A stretch of 13,064 nucleotides of DNA from Bacteroidota bacterium (GTDB taxonomy: Bacteria; Zhuqueibacterota; Zhuqueibacteria; Zhuqueibacterales; Geothermadaptataceae): contig DRLW01000556.1 of the NCBI GenBank assembly GCA_011375275.1, positions 1 to 13,064 on the forward strand, written 5' to 3'. Below, piece after piece: positions 7,088 to 13,064 of the stretch (its first letter is position 1; every line of letters starts with the position of its first letter). The position numbers were made by a program, and so were the translations under genes. The notes beneath the pieces were generated by a model. The model was not told the origin of the DNA and made no database searches. It saw only the letters and a program-made list of their open reading frames with translations.

Positions 7088-7378
7088 ATGCAAAAAAGCA
7101 AAAGAGCAGTTGCTCTGCACTATGATGCTGAGCGTGATCGTGCTCCACGCGTCACAGCCCGCGGTCAGGGTAAGCTGGCGGAGCGAATTATCGCCACAGC
7201 CCGGGAAAACGGTATCGAAATTATCGAAGAAGAGAAACTGCTCTCCGCGCTCTATCCCTTGGAAGTCGAATGTGAAATTCCTGCGCCCCTGTATGAAGCT
7301 GTCTCTGTTGTGTTGGCCTATGTTTACAGAAAACAATCGATGTTCGCGAAAAAAAGATCATCACCCGGCGATAACTAA
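7088..7378 (+). CDS. fhlB: Free-standing FlhB C-terminal-domain homologue (FhlB/YlqH type)
   Basis: This 96-residue cytoplasmic protein corresponds to the part of FlhB (EscU/YscU family) that follows the NPTH autocleavage site. The match is direct: AVALHYDAERDRAPRVTARG corresponds to the family's AVALKYD...APxVvAKG, and EIPAPLYEAVSVVLAYVY corresponds to the EIPxelYxAVAevLAyVY end. There are no membrane segments and no NPTH sequence, as in free-standing homologues such as YlqH of Bacillus. Such proteins can stand in for part of the FlhB export-switch function. The start ATG has no recognisable ribosome site; the longest match to the family begins about residue 5, so the start is likely right. 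The FliK-like gene upstream makes a sensible functional pair. The gene ends 109 bases before the signalling island. Confidence 0.9.
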   Translation: MQKSKRAVALHYDAERDRAPRVTARGQGKLAERIIATARENGIEIIEEEKLLSALYPLEVECEIPAPLYEAVSVVLAYVYRKQSMFAKKRSSPGDN

Positions 7379-7487
7379 ACTGATTTGATTCGCATGATCG
7401 CCTTTGTCGTTTTTCTGCTGCGCGGAGCAGTGATTCGGCTGCAAACCAGAAGAAAGCGAAGCATTCAAAGGATGGAGAAACAGCGCC

Positions 7488-8294
7488 ATGGGTAGTTCAC
7501 GGCTTCCGGTAACAGTCGTCAGTGATGAAGAGCTGAACCTGACTTTTCACAGCGGACTGGAGATATTGCGTTCCGTGCGTGGCGTGGTGAAAACAGCCGC
7601 ACAAAAGTTAGGACTGTCAGAAGAAGCGATCTACGACATACAGTTGGCTGTTCATGAGGCGGTTGCTAATATCATCGAACACGGTTATGCCGGAGCGAGT
7701 GACGGGCTTATCGAGATGCATCTGCGCGACGATGGCGATGGCGCCCTCGTAGTCGAGCTGTGTGATTCGGGCATGGCCTGCGATGTCAAAAATATCAGAC
7801 TGCGCAGTCTGGATGAGCTGCAGGAGAGTGGCATGGGCCTGCATATCATCAACAACCTCGTCGATGATATCGAATATAAACGTACACCAGATGGCAAAAA
7901 TCATTTGATCTTAACAAAGAAGAATGGAAACTGGATAAAGCGCGAGGACACCATGGAACATACTGCTTTGCAACAGGATGGAGTCGTGGTATTGACACCA
8001 GCAGGTGAACTGGATGTCAATAACGTCGATTCACTGCGTGATCTCATCGAAGGAGAGATTGCAAAAGGTACCCGCAAGCTGGTCGTGGATCTGGCTGATG
8101 TATCGTATATGGACAGTGCAGCACTCGGCACCCTCGTCAGCGGCCTGAAAAAAGCACGCCAGAAAAACGTCCAATTCAAAGTCGCCAATCTGCAGGACCC
8201 GGTCGAGCGCATTTTTAATCTGACACGGCTGTCCAAATTTTTTGAAATTTACGACAGCACCGAAGAAGCCGTCAACAGCTTTCAACATCGCTGA
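7488..8294 (+). CDS. RsbW/SpoIIAB-type kinase fused to RsbV/SpoIIAA-type STAS antagonist
   Basis: One 268-residue frame holds both halves of a partner switch that are usually separate genes. Residues about 10-147 are a HATPase_c_2 (anti-sigma serine kinase) domain: N-box E57 and N61 in VHEAVANIIEHG, G1 box D93-S-G95, and G2 box SGMGLHII (115-117 is G-M-G). Residues about 156-268 are a STAS domain of SpoIIAA type: VVVLTPAGELDVNN, then YMDSAALGTLV, in which S210 sits at the phosphoserine position (residue 55 counting from the internal ATG, beside S56/S58 of the classical proteins). An internal GAGGA (7944-7948) precedes an in-frame ATG at 7953 at the domain boundary, so a free antagonist may also be made. 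The main start follows GGAG at 7474-7477. The target is unknown; FliA is one candidate. No PP2C phosphatase is visible. Confidence 0.88.
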   Translation: MGSSRLPVTVVSDEELNLTFHSGLEILRSVRGVVKTAAQKLGLSEEAIYDIQLAVHEAVANIIEHGYAGASDGLIEMHLRDDGDGALVVELCDSGMACDVKNIRLRSLDELQESGMGLHIINNLVDDIEYKRTPDGKNHLILTKKNGNWIKREDTMEHTALQQDGVVVLTPAGELDVNNVDSLRDLIEGEIAKGTRKLVVDLADVSYMDSAALGTLVSGLKKARQKNVQFKVANLQDPVERIFNLTRLSKFFEIYDSTEEAVNSFQHR

Positions 8295-8366
8295 CATGAG
8301 TTTTCCGGTTGCTGAAGAAGAACACACAGATAGGGCAGGATGCGTTTTTCAGTGGTTGGAGTTCTC

Positions 8367-8393
8367 TAAACGTGGTATTAACGCAATGGATAG
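8367..8393 (+). promoter_or_regulatory. Possible sigma-28 (FliA-type) promoter ahead of GAF gene
   Basis: TAAA at 8367-8370 is followed after exactly 15 bases by ATGGATAG at 8386-8393. The enteric FliA consensus is TAAA-N15-GCCGATAA, so the -35 core, spacing and GATA core agree while the leading GCC does not. It lies about 65 bases before the GAF gene in an AT-rich 163-base gap. Suggestive only. Confidence 0.28.
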
Positions 8394-8400
8394 TCTGTAT

Positions 8401-8440
8401 TTTTCAGGCTAATAAAATTTCCGGTTATGAATTTTCAGGC
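8401..8440. repeat. Short direct repeat TTTTCAGGC x2
   Basis: TTTTCAGGC occurs at 8401-8409 and again at 8432-8440, 31 bases apart (about three helical turns), between the candidate promoter and the GAF start. It could be a pair of regulator half-sites or chance in an AT-rich gap. Confidence 0.3.
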
Positions 8441-8457
8441 AAAAACAGGATGGTGCG

Positions 8458-8994
8458 ATGGACAGGATTGCTCTGATCAGACACAGGCTCGAAGACAGCA
8501 GGGAGCAGTACGGCCGCAACGAGTACGTCGATATCATTCGGACGGGAATCGATGAGAGTTGGGATGCGCTTGCCAGCCGCGTAGATTTTGAATCAGCCAG
8601 TTTGTATGTCTTTTCCAAACGCAGCCAGTCGCTGCACAAGCTGAGTGAGTATGGTGGAGGGGTTAATTTCATCAACCTCGTCGCTTTTGATTATGGCCCG
8701 GGGTTATCCGGCTGGGTGGCGAAGAAACAACGTCCGGTTTACCTGGCGGATATTCACCGCGGTACGCGGCACGGACATGCTCCGATCCGCTCATATCTTT
8801 CACAGCCGATCAACAGCCACGAGGATGTCATCGGTGTGATGAACCTCGCGCATACAGAGCCGAACGCTTTCGAACGCCAGCAGATGGCTGTCATCCGCAG
8901 CTATATCGAGAACTTGAAGCCAATACTTGAGATATACCAGAGATATCATCATGTCGCAAGAACACCCGCAAAAAACGATTTTACTCGTCGATGA
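8458..8994 (+). CDS. GAF-domain sensor protein
   Basis: This 178-residue soluble protein is almost entirely one GAF domain, a small-ligand or redox-sensing fold. The helical N-terminus (about 1-40) leads into the core: FESASLYVFS, a YGPGLSGWVAKKQRPVYLADI stretch beginning near residue 80 that is the most diagnostic GAF motif, and VIGVMNLAH near residue 125. A C-terminal helix (FERQQMAVIRSYIENLKPIL) is typical of the signalling or dimer helix. No output domain is attached, so it presumably acts on a partner. The ribosome site is AGGA at 8447-8450. Its last 44 bases overlap the next gene in another frame, so the two are cotranscribed, and the response-regulator protein is the natural partner. 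Ligand residues cannot be assigned from sequence alone. Confidence 0.88.
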   Translation: MDRIALIRHRLEDSREQYGRNEYVDIIRTGIDESWDALASRVDFESASLYVFSKRSQSLHKLSEYGGGVNFINLVAFDYGPGLSGWVAKKQRPVYLADIHRGTRHGHAPIRSYLSQPINSHEDVIGVMNLAHTEPNAFERQQMAVIRSYIENLKPILEIYQRYHHVARTPAKNDFTRR

Positions 8995-10033
8995 TGATCG
9001 AACCCTGCATGCATTGCAGGGTTTTGCTTTGAAAAAAAATGGCTATCGCATGTACTCTGCCTATGACGGCAGGGAGGGGTTGGATATGGCTCTGGAAATC
9101 ATGCCTGATCTGATACTCGTCGATTACATGATGCCACGCTTCACCGGCGGCGATTTCATCCACGCTATCCGTACTGATGAGCGCTATCGCACGCTGCAAA
9201 GCATACCGGTGATCATGCTCACCGCAGCCGAGCATGACGAGAGCGTCATCCGCAAAATGATGGAAGACGGGCTCAGCAGCTATCTCAACAAACCCTTCGG
9301 ACACCATGAACTGCTCAGCATTCTGCAGAGCACCCTGTTCGAAAGCGAGAAAAAGGTTCGCGAGCATCGGATGCTGGCAGAGCTGCAATCCAACCAGGCC
9401 TTTTTCACGACCCTGTTAGATAATTTCCCCGGCCTTCTGTTTACGACTGATACCGCTGGCAAAATCACCTACCTGACCACAGGCAAAAGCAACCTCAGCG
9501 ACGGTGAAAAAGTCGATGTCGCGGATAAAACGATCGTCGATCTTTTTTCTTTTGAGCACAGCACGATACAGTCTCTGCTGGAGACGCTCAAAACAGGTGA
9601 GAAAACCCTCATTACAGAAGCTGCCTTCCTTGCAGGCCCGGAGAGCACGATCCCGGTCGAGCTGCACGTAACTTTGCTGCACAACGATGATTTGGAAATT
9701 CTCGGGCTTCTCGGTATTGCGCGAGATCTGCGCGCTGTCAAACAGTTGGAGACGGAAAAACTGGAGCGAGAACGCGTCACTGCAATCGCTCAGGCACTGG
9801 CAACCGTCAACCACGAGATCAACAACCCTCTGATGCCGATCCTGGGCAATGTTCAACTTCTGCAGGATGAGCTGAGCGGCATGCCTGCTGATGTGACCGA
9901 GAAGCTGGAGAGTATCCGCTCAAGTGCAGAACGGATCGGCGAAAGTGTGCGCAAGATGAGCACGATATCGCAGCCGATACTCAAGGAATACTACAACGGG
10001 CAGATGATCATCGATTTGGAAAAGTCGAGCTGA
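8951..10033 (+). CDS. REC-PAS-DHp protein without a kinase ATPase domain
   Basis: This 360-residue protein begins with a receiver domain (about 8-125): acidic pair D15/D16, phospho-acceptor D58 in LVDYMMP, T91 in MLTAAEH and K114 in LNKPF, a complete set. A PAS-like domain follows (about 150-265, FFTTLLDNFPGLLFTTDTAG and later ILGLLGIARDL). A HisKA/DHp two-helix segment follows (about 275-345) with the H-box VNHEINNPLMPILGN and H288. The protein then stops; no N, G1 or G2 boxes are present here or in the next 210 bases. It is therefore a hybrid-kinase-like protein without its catalytic ATP-binding domain, perhaps a phosphotransfer or dimer scaffold. I took ATG 8951 over the in-frame TTG at 8927 because the receiver starts soon after it. 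The ribosome site is weak, fitting translational coupling to the overlapping GAF gene. Confidence 0.88.
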   Translation: MSQEHPQKTILLVDDDRTLHALQGFALKKNGYRMYSAYDGREGLDMALEIMPDLILVDYMMPRFTGGDFIHAIRTDERYRTLQSIPVIMLTAAEHDESVIRKMMEDGLSSYLNKPFGHHELLSILQSTLFESEKKVREHRMLAELQSNQAFFTTLLDNFPGLLFTTDTAGKITYLTTGKSNLSDGEKVDVADKTIVDLFSFEHSTIQSLLETLKTGEKTLITEAAFLAGPESTIPVELHVTLLHNDDLEILGLLGIARDLRAVKQLETEKLERERVTAIAQALATVNHEINNPLMPILGNVQLLQDELSGMPADVTEKLESIRSSAERIGESVRKMSTISQPILKEYYNGQMIIDLEKSS

Positions 10034-10077
10034 GTCCGCACTTCCTCCACCTGAAAAAGGAAAAACCCTCCCGTTCC

Positions 10078-10120
10078 GGCAAATCTTGCCTGCTGCTTCC
10101 CACTACACCGTATTCCGGTG
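10078..10120. repeat. Two short perfect hairpins after the signalling island
   Basis: GGCAA-ATC-TTGCC (10078-10090) and CACCG-TATTC-CGGTG (10106-10120) are exact inverted repeats in the 210-base gap before flgF. Neither is followed by a T-run, so an intrinsic terminator is not proven, but they lie where the signalling transcript would be expected to end and before the sigma-54 promoter. Confidence 0.35.
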
Positions 10121-10189
10121 ACAAGCCTTTAACCACGTTATTCCATTAAAAATAGTGCCTTGCCTGCTTTGTTTTGATTTCTGCTCTCG

Positions 10190-10204
10190 TGGCACAGCCC
10201 TTGC
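10190..10204 (+). promoter_or_regulatory. Sigma-54 (RpoN) promoter for flgF-flgG-flgA-flgH
   Basis: TGGCACAGCCCTTGC matches the RpoN consensus TGGCACG-N4-TTGC at every position but one, with the invariant GG (10191-10192) and GC (10203-10204) correctly spaced. Transcription would begin near 10216, giving a leader of about 28 bases before the flgF start at 10244. Sigma-54 control of rod and ring genes is common in polar-flagellated bacteria and would require an AAA+ activator, which is not in this window. Confidence 0.8.
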
Positions 10205-10243
10205 CTGTTCCAGGCAAAAATTCGATCATCAGCGGAGTTCCTC

Positions 10244-10960
10244 ATGATACGTGGCATTTATACCGGCGCGGCAGGGATGTCGGTCAAGAAAACATGGCTG
10301 GAAGTCGTCAGCAATAACCTGGCGAACGCCAATACCGCGGGTTTTAAAAAAGATGTGGTGGCTTTTCGCAACCTCATCGATTCGAATAATTTTTTCGTCG
10401 ATGAGAACCAGGGCGGCACTGGTGTCGAAACTGTGGTGACAGATTTCTCCCAGGGTGCCCTGCGCGAAACCGGCAACCCTTTTGACCTCAGTATCGACGG
10501 TAAAGGGTTCTTTGTCCTCAGTGACGGAACCGAACAGAGCTACTCCCGTGACGGCCATTTTCAGCTCAATGCTGAAGGAGTGCTCGTCGGCCCGCGTGGC
10601 TTGCCGGTGCAGGGTGAAAATGGGGATATCGTCATTACGGACAATGATTTCAGCGTCAATCGCAATGGTGAGATTTTCAGCAACGGCAAGTTGATCGACA
10701 AGCTGCAGATTCTTGATTTCCCGCCTGGTGCTCTGGAAAAAGCAGGCAATAATCTTTACAGCCTCAAGCCAAACGCGCCGGAGCCCCTGAGCGTACAGAG
10801 TCAGATCATCCAGGGGCATCTCGAGGAAGCCAATATCAATGTCGTTGAAGAAATGGTCAACCTGATCATGCTGTCCCGAAGTTTCAACGACAACCAGAAG
10901 ATGATTCAGACGCAGGACGATACCCTGCGCCGTGCTGTTCAGGACCTCGGCCGCGTCTGA
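10244..10960 (+). CDS. flgF: FlgF, proximal rod protein
   Basis: This 238-residue axial protein belongs to the flagellar basal-body rod family and forms part of the rod between the MS ring and the distal rod. The N-terminal rod signature is clear (GAAGMSVKKTWLEVVSNNLAN then ANTAGFKK), as is the C-terminal domain (GHLEEANINVVEEMVNLIM... to NQKMIQTQDDTLRRAV). Between them lies the FlgE/F/G-type D1 region with GNPFDLSIDGKGFFVL and a YSRDGHFQLNAEG stretch. It is exported by the flagellar type III system, so it has no signal peptide. FlgF rather than FlgG is chosen on length, the divergent early loop (DSNNFFVDENQGGTG) and its place directly before a clear FlgG. GGAG at 10234-10237 is the ribosome site. 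It is first in the sigma-54 unit. Confidence 0.95.
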   Translation: MIRGIYTGAAGMSVKKTWLEVVSNNLANANTAGFKKDVVAFRNLIDSNNFFVDENQGGTGVETVVTDFSQGALRETGNPFDLSIDGKGFFVLSDGTEQSYSRDGHFQLNAEGVLVGPRGLPVQGENGDIVITDNDFSVNRNGEIFSNGKLIDKLQILDFPPGALEKAGNNLYSLKPNAPEPLSVQSQIIQGHLEEANINVVEEMVNLIMLSRSFNDNQKMIQTQDDTLRRAVQDLGRV

Positions 10961-10984
10961 TCACCCTTTTCATAGGAGATACCC

Positions 10985-11776
10985 ATGCTAAGAGCATTGC
11001 GGACAGCAGCGACCGGCATGTTTGCCCAGGAGCTGCAAGTTGACACCATTTCCAACAATCTGGCAAATGTCAACACAACCGGTTATAAAAAGGCCAAGAT
11101 TGAATTTCAGGATTTGCTGTACCAGACCCGCCGGGCCCTGGGTGTGGCCAATACCCAGGGGGTGAACATTCCCACAGAAGTGCAAATAGGCCACGGCACC
11201 GCGGCAGGCAGTGTGCAGAAGATGTTTTCCCAGGGAGATGTCAATGCAACGGACAATCCGCTGGATATCGCTATCGACGGAGATGGTTTCTTTCAGATTT
11301 TAAAAAACGATGGCCGGATTGTTTACACCCGCGATGGTTCGTTCAAAGTCTCGGCTGATGGCCGGCTGGTGACCAGTGGCGGCTATGTCCTCGAACCGGA
11401 GATCACATTGCCGGCAGATACCATCAGTATCAACATCAGCCTCAGCGGCGTCGTCTCGGTGACGACGAGCGGAGACACGAGCGATCCGATCGAAGTCGGG
11501 CGTTTCGAGCTTGTGCGTTTTATGAACCCGGCGGGTCTCGAAAGCCTGGGCGGCAACTTATACCAGGCAACGATTGCCTCGGGCGAGCCTTTTGTCGGAA
11601 CACCGGGCACAGATAACATCGGCCGCTTGCGCCAGGGCTATCTCGAGATGTCCAATGTGCAGGTGGTCGAGGAGATGATCAACATGATCGTTGCCCAGCG
11701 TGCTTATGAAATCAATTCCAAATCTGTCCGCACCGCAGAGGAGATGCTCAACACCGCGAGCAATCTGAGACGGTAA
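10985..11776 (+). CDS. flgG: FlgG, distal rod protein
   Basis: This 263-residue protein has the standard FlgG length and forms the distal rod that passes through the P and L rings. The N-terminus reads MLRALRTAATGMFAQELQVD, then the ISNNLANVNTTGYKK rod signature. It is followed by FQDLLYQTRRALG, the FlgG-type insertion that separates it from FlgE and FlgF. NPLDIAIDGDGFFQI and YTRDGSFKVSADG are the conserved central block, and VQVVEEMINMIVAQRAYEIN plus KSVRTAEEML is the C-terminal helix. AGGAG at 10974-10978 lies six bases before the ATG. It follows flgF by 24 bases, so both are on one transcript. Export is through the type III apparatus; no cleavable signal is present. Confidence 0.98.
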   Translation: MLRALRTAATGMFAQELQVDTISNNLANVNTTGYKKAKIEFQDLLYQTRRALGVANTQGVNIPTEVQIGHGTAAGSVQKMFSQGDVNATDNPLDIAIDGDGFFQILKNDGRIVYTRDGSFKVSADGRLVTSGGYVLEPEITLPADTISINISLSGVVSVTTSGDTSDPIEVGRFELVRFMNPAGLESLGGNLYQATIASGEPFVGTPGTDNIGRLRQGYLEMSNVQVVEEMINMIVAQRAYEINSKSVRTAEEMLNTASNLRR

Positions 11777-11790
11777 ATAGTGAGGTGATG

Positions 11791-12759
11791 ATGTCGTATT
11801 ATCATTATTTTGTCCTTTTTCTCTGTAGTACGCTTTCGTTCGCCCAGGCACAGGGCAAGACAGTTACATTGAAATTGAAGCCGGAAACCACAGTCGTCGG
11901 GCCTCAGATTACAGCGTTTGAAATCTGTACTATCGAGCCGCCATCGAAAAAACTCGCCCGCGCCTTGAAAAAAGTCGTGCTTGGGCGCGCCGCGCCGCCG
12001 GGAGAGGCCAAGGATATCACCCGCAATCAGTTGCGCCTGCAGTTGCGCCACGCGGGACTGGCAGAATTGATACCCGCGATCACCGGGCCGCGCGTCGTAC
12101 GCGTGAAAACAGCTCAGCGCGACATCACCCGCATACGCATCGATGAAGCGATTGCGCGCTGGGTACGGAAAAAAATGGATGATTATCCCGGCGTCGAGTG
12201 GAAGCTGGAGTACAAACGCGTGCCCGAGTCCTTCCCCGGGCCGGTTGGTGCATTTTCGCTGGCTGTGAAAACGCGCGGTACCTTCAAGGGCCGTGGTTAT
12301 CATCTGCTCGAAGTACGGGTGATGAAGGACGGTATTCTGTCAACTAAAATACCAGTAGCTGTGGTGATCCACACCTACGAAAACGTGCTGGTCGCCACGC
12401 AGCGCATCAACCGCAGGCAACGTCTGCAGGAGACCTGTTTCAGAAAAGAGCTGCAGGAAACGACGTTCAGTGCTCATGAGCCCCTGCGAACGTTGCCGGA
12501 TATGGGGGCTTTCCAGGCCCGGGTCATCATCCCGGCCGGGAAAATGCTGACCAGCGCCATGATCGAAAAAGCGCCTCTTGTCGCACGCGGGCAGCGGGTC
12601 GAGTTGTTGATCTCTGCCGGTGCTGTCGCGCTCCGGACTTATGCCATGGCGCAGGAGCCCGGCAATGCCAACGACTGGATTCGGGTCTGGGCGCTGGATA
12701 CGCGCCGGGTGCTCAAGGGGAAAATCACGCAAAACGGCAGCGTTCATGTCGGATTGTGA
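11791..12759 (+). CDS. flgA: FlgA, P-ring assembly chaperone
   Basis: This periplasmic protein of about 322 residues helps FlgI assemble into the P ring. A signal peptide is visible (YYHYFVLFLCSTLSFAQAQG, cleavage near residue 20), so it uses the Sec route, not the flagellar one. The C-terminal SAF-type domain starts near residue 199 (VLVATQRINRRQRL), continues with ARVIIPAGKMLTSAMIE, and closes with DWIRVWALDTRRVLKGKI and GSVHVGL, corresponding to the family's final I-x-V-x-N-x-x-S-x-x-x-V-x-G block. The N-terminal 180 residues are less conserved and longer than in enteric FlgA (about 220 in total). Starts at 11785 (GTG), 11788 and 11791 are all in frame; GAGG at 11782-11785 best suits the ATG at 11791. 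It lies 14 bases after flgG. Confidence 0.9.
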   Translation: MSYYHYFVLFLCSTLSFAQAQGKTVTLKLKPETTVVGPQITAFEICTIEPPSKKLARALKKVVLGRAAPPGEAKDITRNQLRLQLRHAGLAELIPAITGPRVVRVKTAQRDITRIRIDEAIARWVRKKMDDYPGVEWKLEYKRVPESFPGPVGAFSLAVKTRGTFKGRGYHLLEVRVMKDGILSTKIPVAVVIHTYENVLVATQRINRRQRLQETCFRKELQETTFSAHEPLRTLPDMGAFQARVIIPAGKMLTSAMIEKAPLVARGQRVELLISAGAVALRTYAMAQEPGNANDWIRVWALDTRRVLKGKITQNGSVHVGL

Positions 12760-12797
12760 ATGAGGGGTGTTGCACATGAATGACTCGGAGCTAAGAG

Positions 12798-13064
12798 ATG
12801 ATACAAAAAAATAATTTTCTTTACAGTGCCCTGTTTGCTGGCGTTGTTGGCCTGTTTTTCAGCGCGCCGGGCCATGCACAGCAGTTTGGTGCAAGGTCTT
12901 CGTTGTACTCTGATGTCAAGGCGCATCAGGTCGGCGATATTGTCACAATTTTGATTTATGAGGACGCCAGAGGCAGCAATCAGAGTGGCTCGGAGATCCG
13001 CAAGGAGAACCGTCTGGGTTTTTCCACAGGTGGAGACGGAGCGGCGAGTTTCATTCCTCTGAGC
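12798..13064 (+). CDS. flgH: FlgH, L-ring protein (partial, 3' end outside window)
   Basis: The first 89 residues of the outer-membrane L-ring subunit are present. After the signal peptide (NNFLYSALFAGVVGLFFSAP) comes SSLYSDVKAHQVGDIVTILI, the hallmark FlgH block of an L-x-x-D then A-x-x-V-G-D-I-V-T motif, followed by a Ser/Gly-rich stretch (GSNQSGSEIRKENRLGF). In enteric bacteria FlgH is a lipoprotein with a lipobox cysteine; no cysteine occurs in the first 89 residues here, and PGHA followed by QQ looks like an ordinary signal peptidase I site. GGAG at 12787-12790 is seven bases from the ATG. It follows flgA by 38 bases and is expected to be followed by flgI outside the window. Confidence 0.93.
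   Translation, partial: MIQKNNFLYSALFAGVVGLFFSAPGHAQQFGARSSLYSDVKAHQVGDIVTILIYEDARGSNQSGSEIRKENRLGFSTGGDGAASFIPLS

Noticed and set aside
7415..7430. Hairpin CTGCT/AGCAG between fhlB and the kinase-STAS gene
   Set aside because: Five-base stem with no following T-run; not enough for a terminator call.

Overview
The window is one continuous plus-strand stretch of a bacterial flagellar gene cluster. P- and L-ring assembly genes (flgA, flgH) point to a diderm (Gram-negative-type) bacterium. The FlhF/FlhG pair points to control of flagellar position and number, and a near-perfect sigma-54 promoter sits ahead of the rod genes. The gene order (flhA-flhF-flhG-small membrane protein-fliA-small charged protein-HDOD protein-large membrane protein-FliK-like-fhlB, then flgF-flgG-flgA-flgH) is not the enterobacterial one. 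I would guess a less-studied diderm phylum, but the sequence alone does not fix the taxon. No tRNA, rRNA, CRISPR array, transposon or phage gene was seen.

Region 1 (1-3686) is the regulatory and export end. It holds the last codons of flhA, then flhF and flhG overlapping each other, a two-helix membrane protein, the flagellar sigma factor fliA, and a short disordered charged protein. Region 2 (3691-7378) holds an HDOD protein, a 480-residue single-span protein (AMIN-like domain and TPR outside, a helix-turn-helix-like tail inside), a FliK-like protein, a 311-base non-coding stretch rich in overlapping inverted repeats, and a free-standing FlhB C-terminal-domain homologue.

Region 3 (7488-10033) is a signalling island between two flagellar blocks. 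It starts with one polypeptide carrying both an RsbW/SpoIIAB-type kinase domain and an RsbV/SpoIIAA-type STAS antagonist domain, with a ribosome binding site and ATG at the domain junction. A GAF-domain protein follows, then a REC-PAS-DHp protein that ends before any ATPase domain. These are parts of a partner-switching and phosphorelay system, without a visible PP2C phosphatase or output sigma factor other than the nearby fliA. Region 4 (10190-13064) is a sigma-54-type promoter followed by flgF, flgG, flgA and the start of flgH, which runs off the window.

Working model: FlhF/FlhG place the export apparatus; FlhA, the FliK-like protein and FhlB serve export and substrate switching; FliA drives late genes; a sigma-54 unit makes the distal rod and the P/L rings; and the signalling island probably tunes flagellar output. 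The items most worth following up are the kinase-antagonist fusion, the AMIN-TPR-membrane-HTH protein, the histidine-kinase-like protein without an ATPase domain, and the structured intergenic stretch at 6777-7087.
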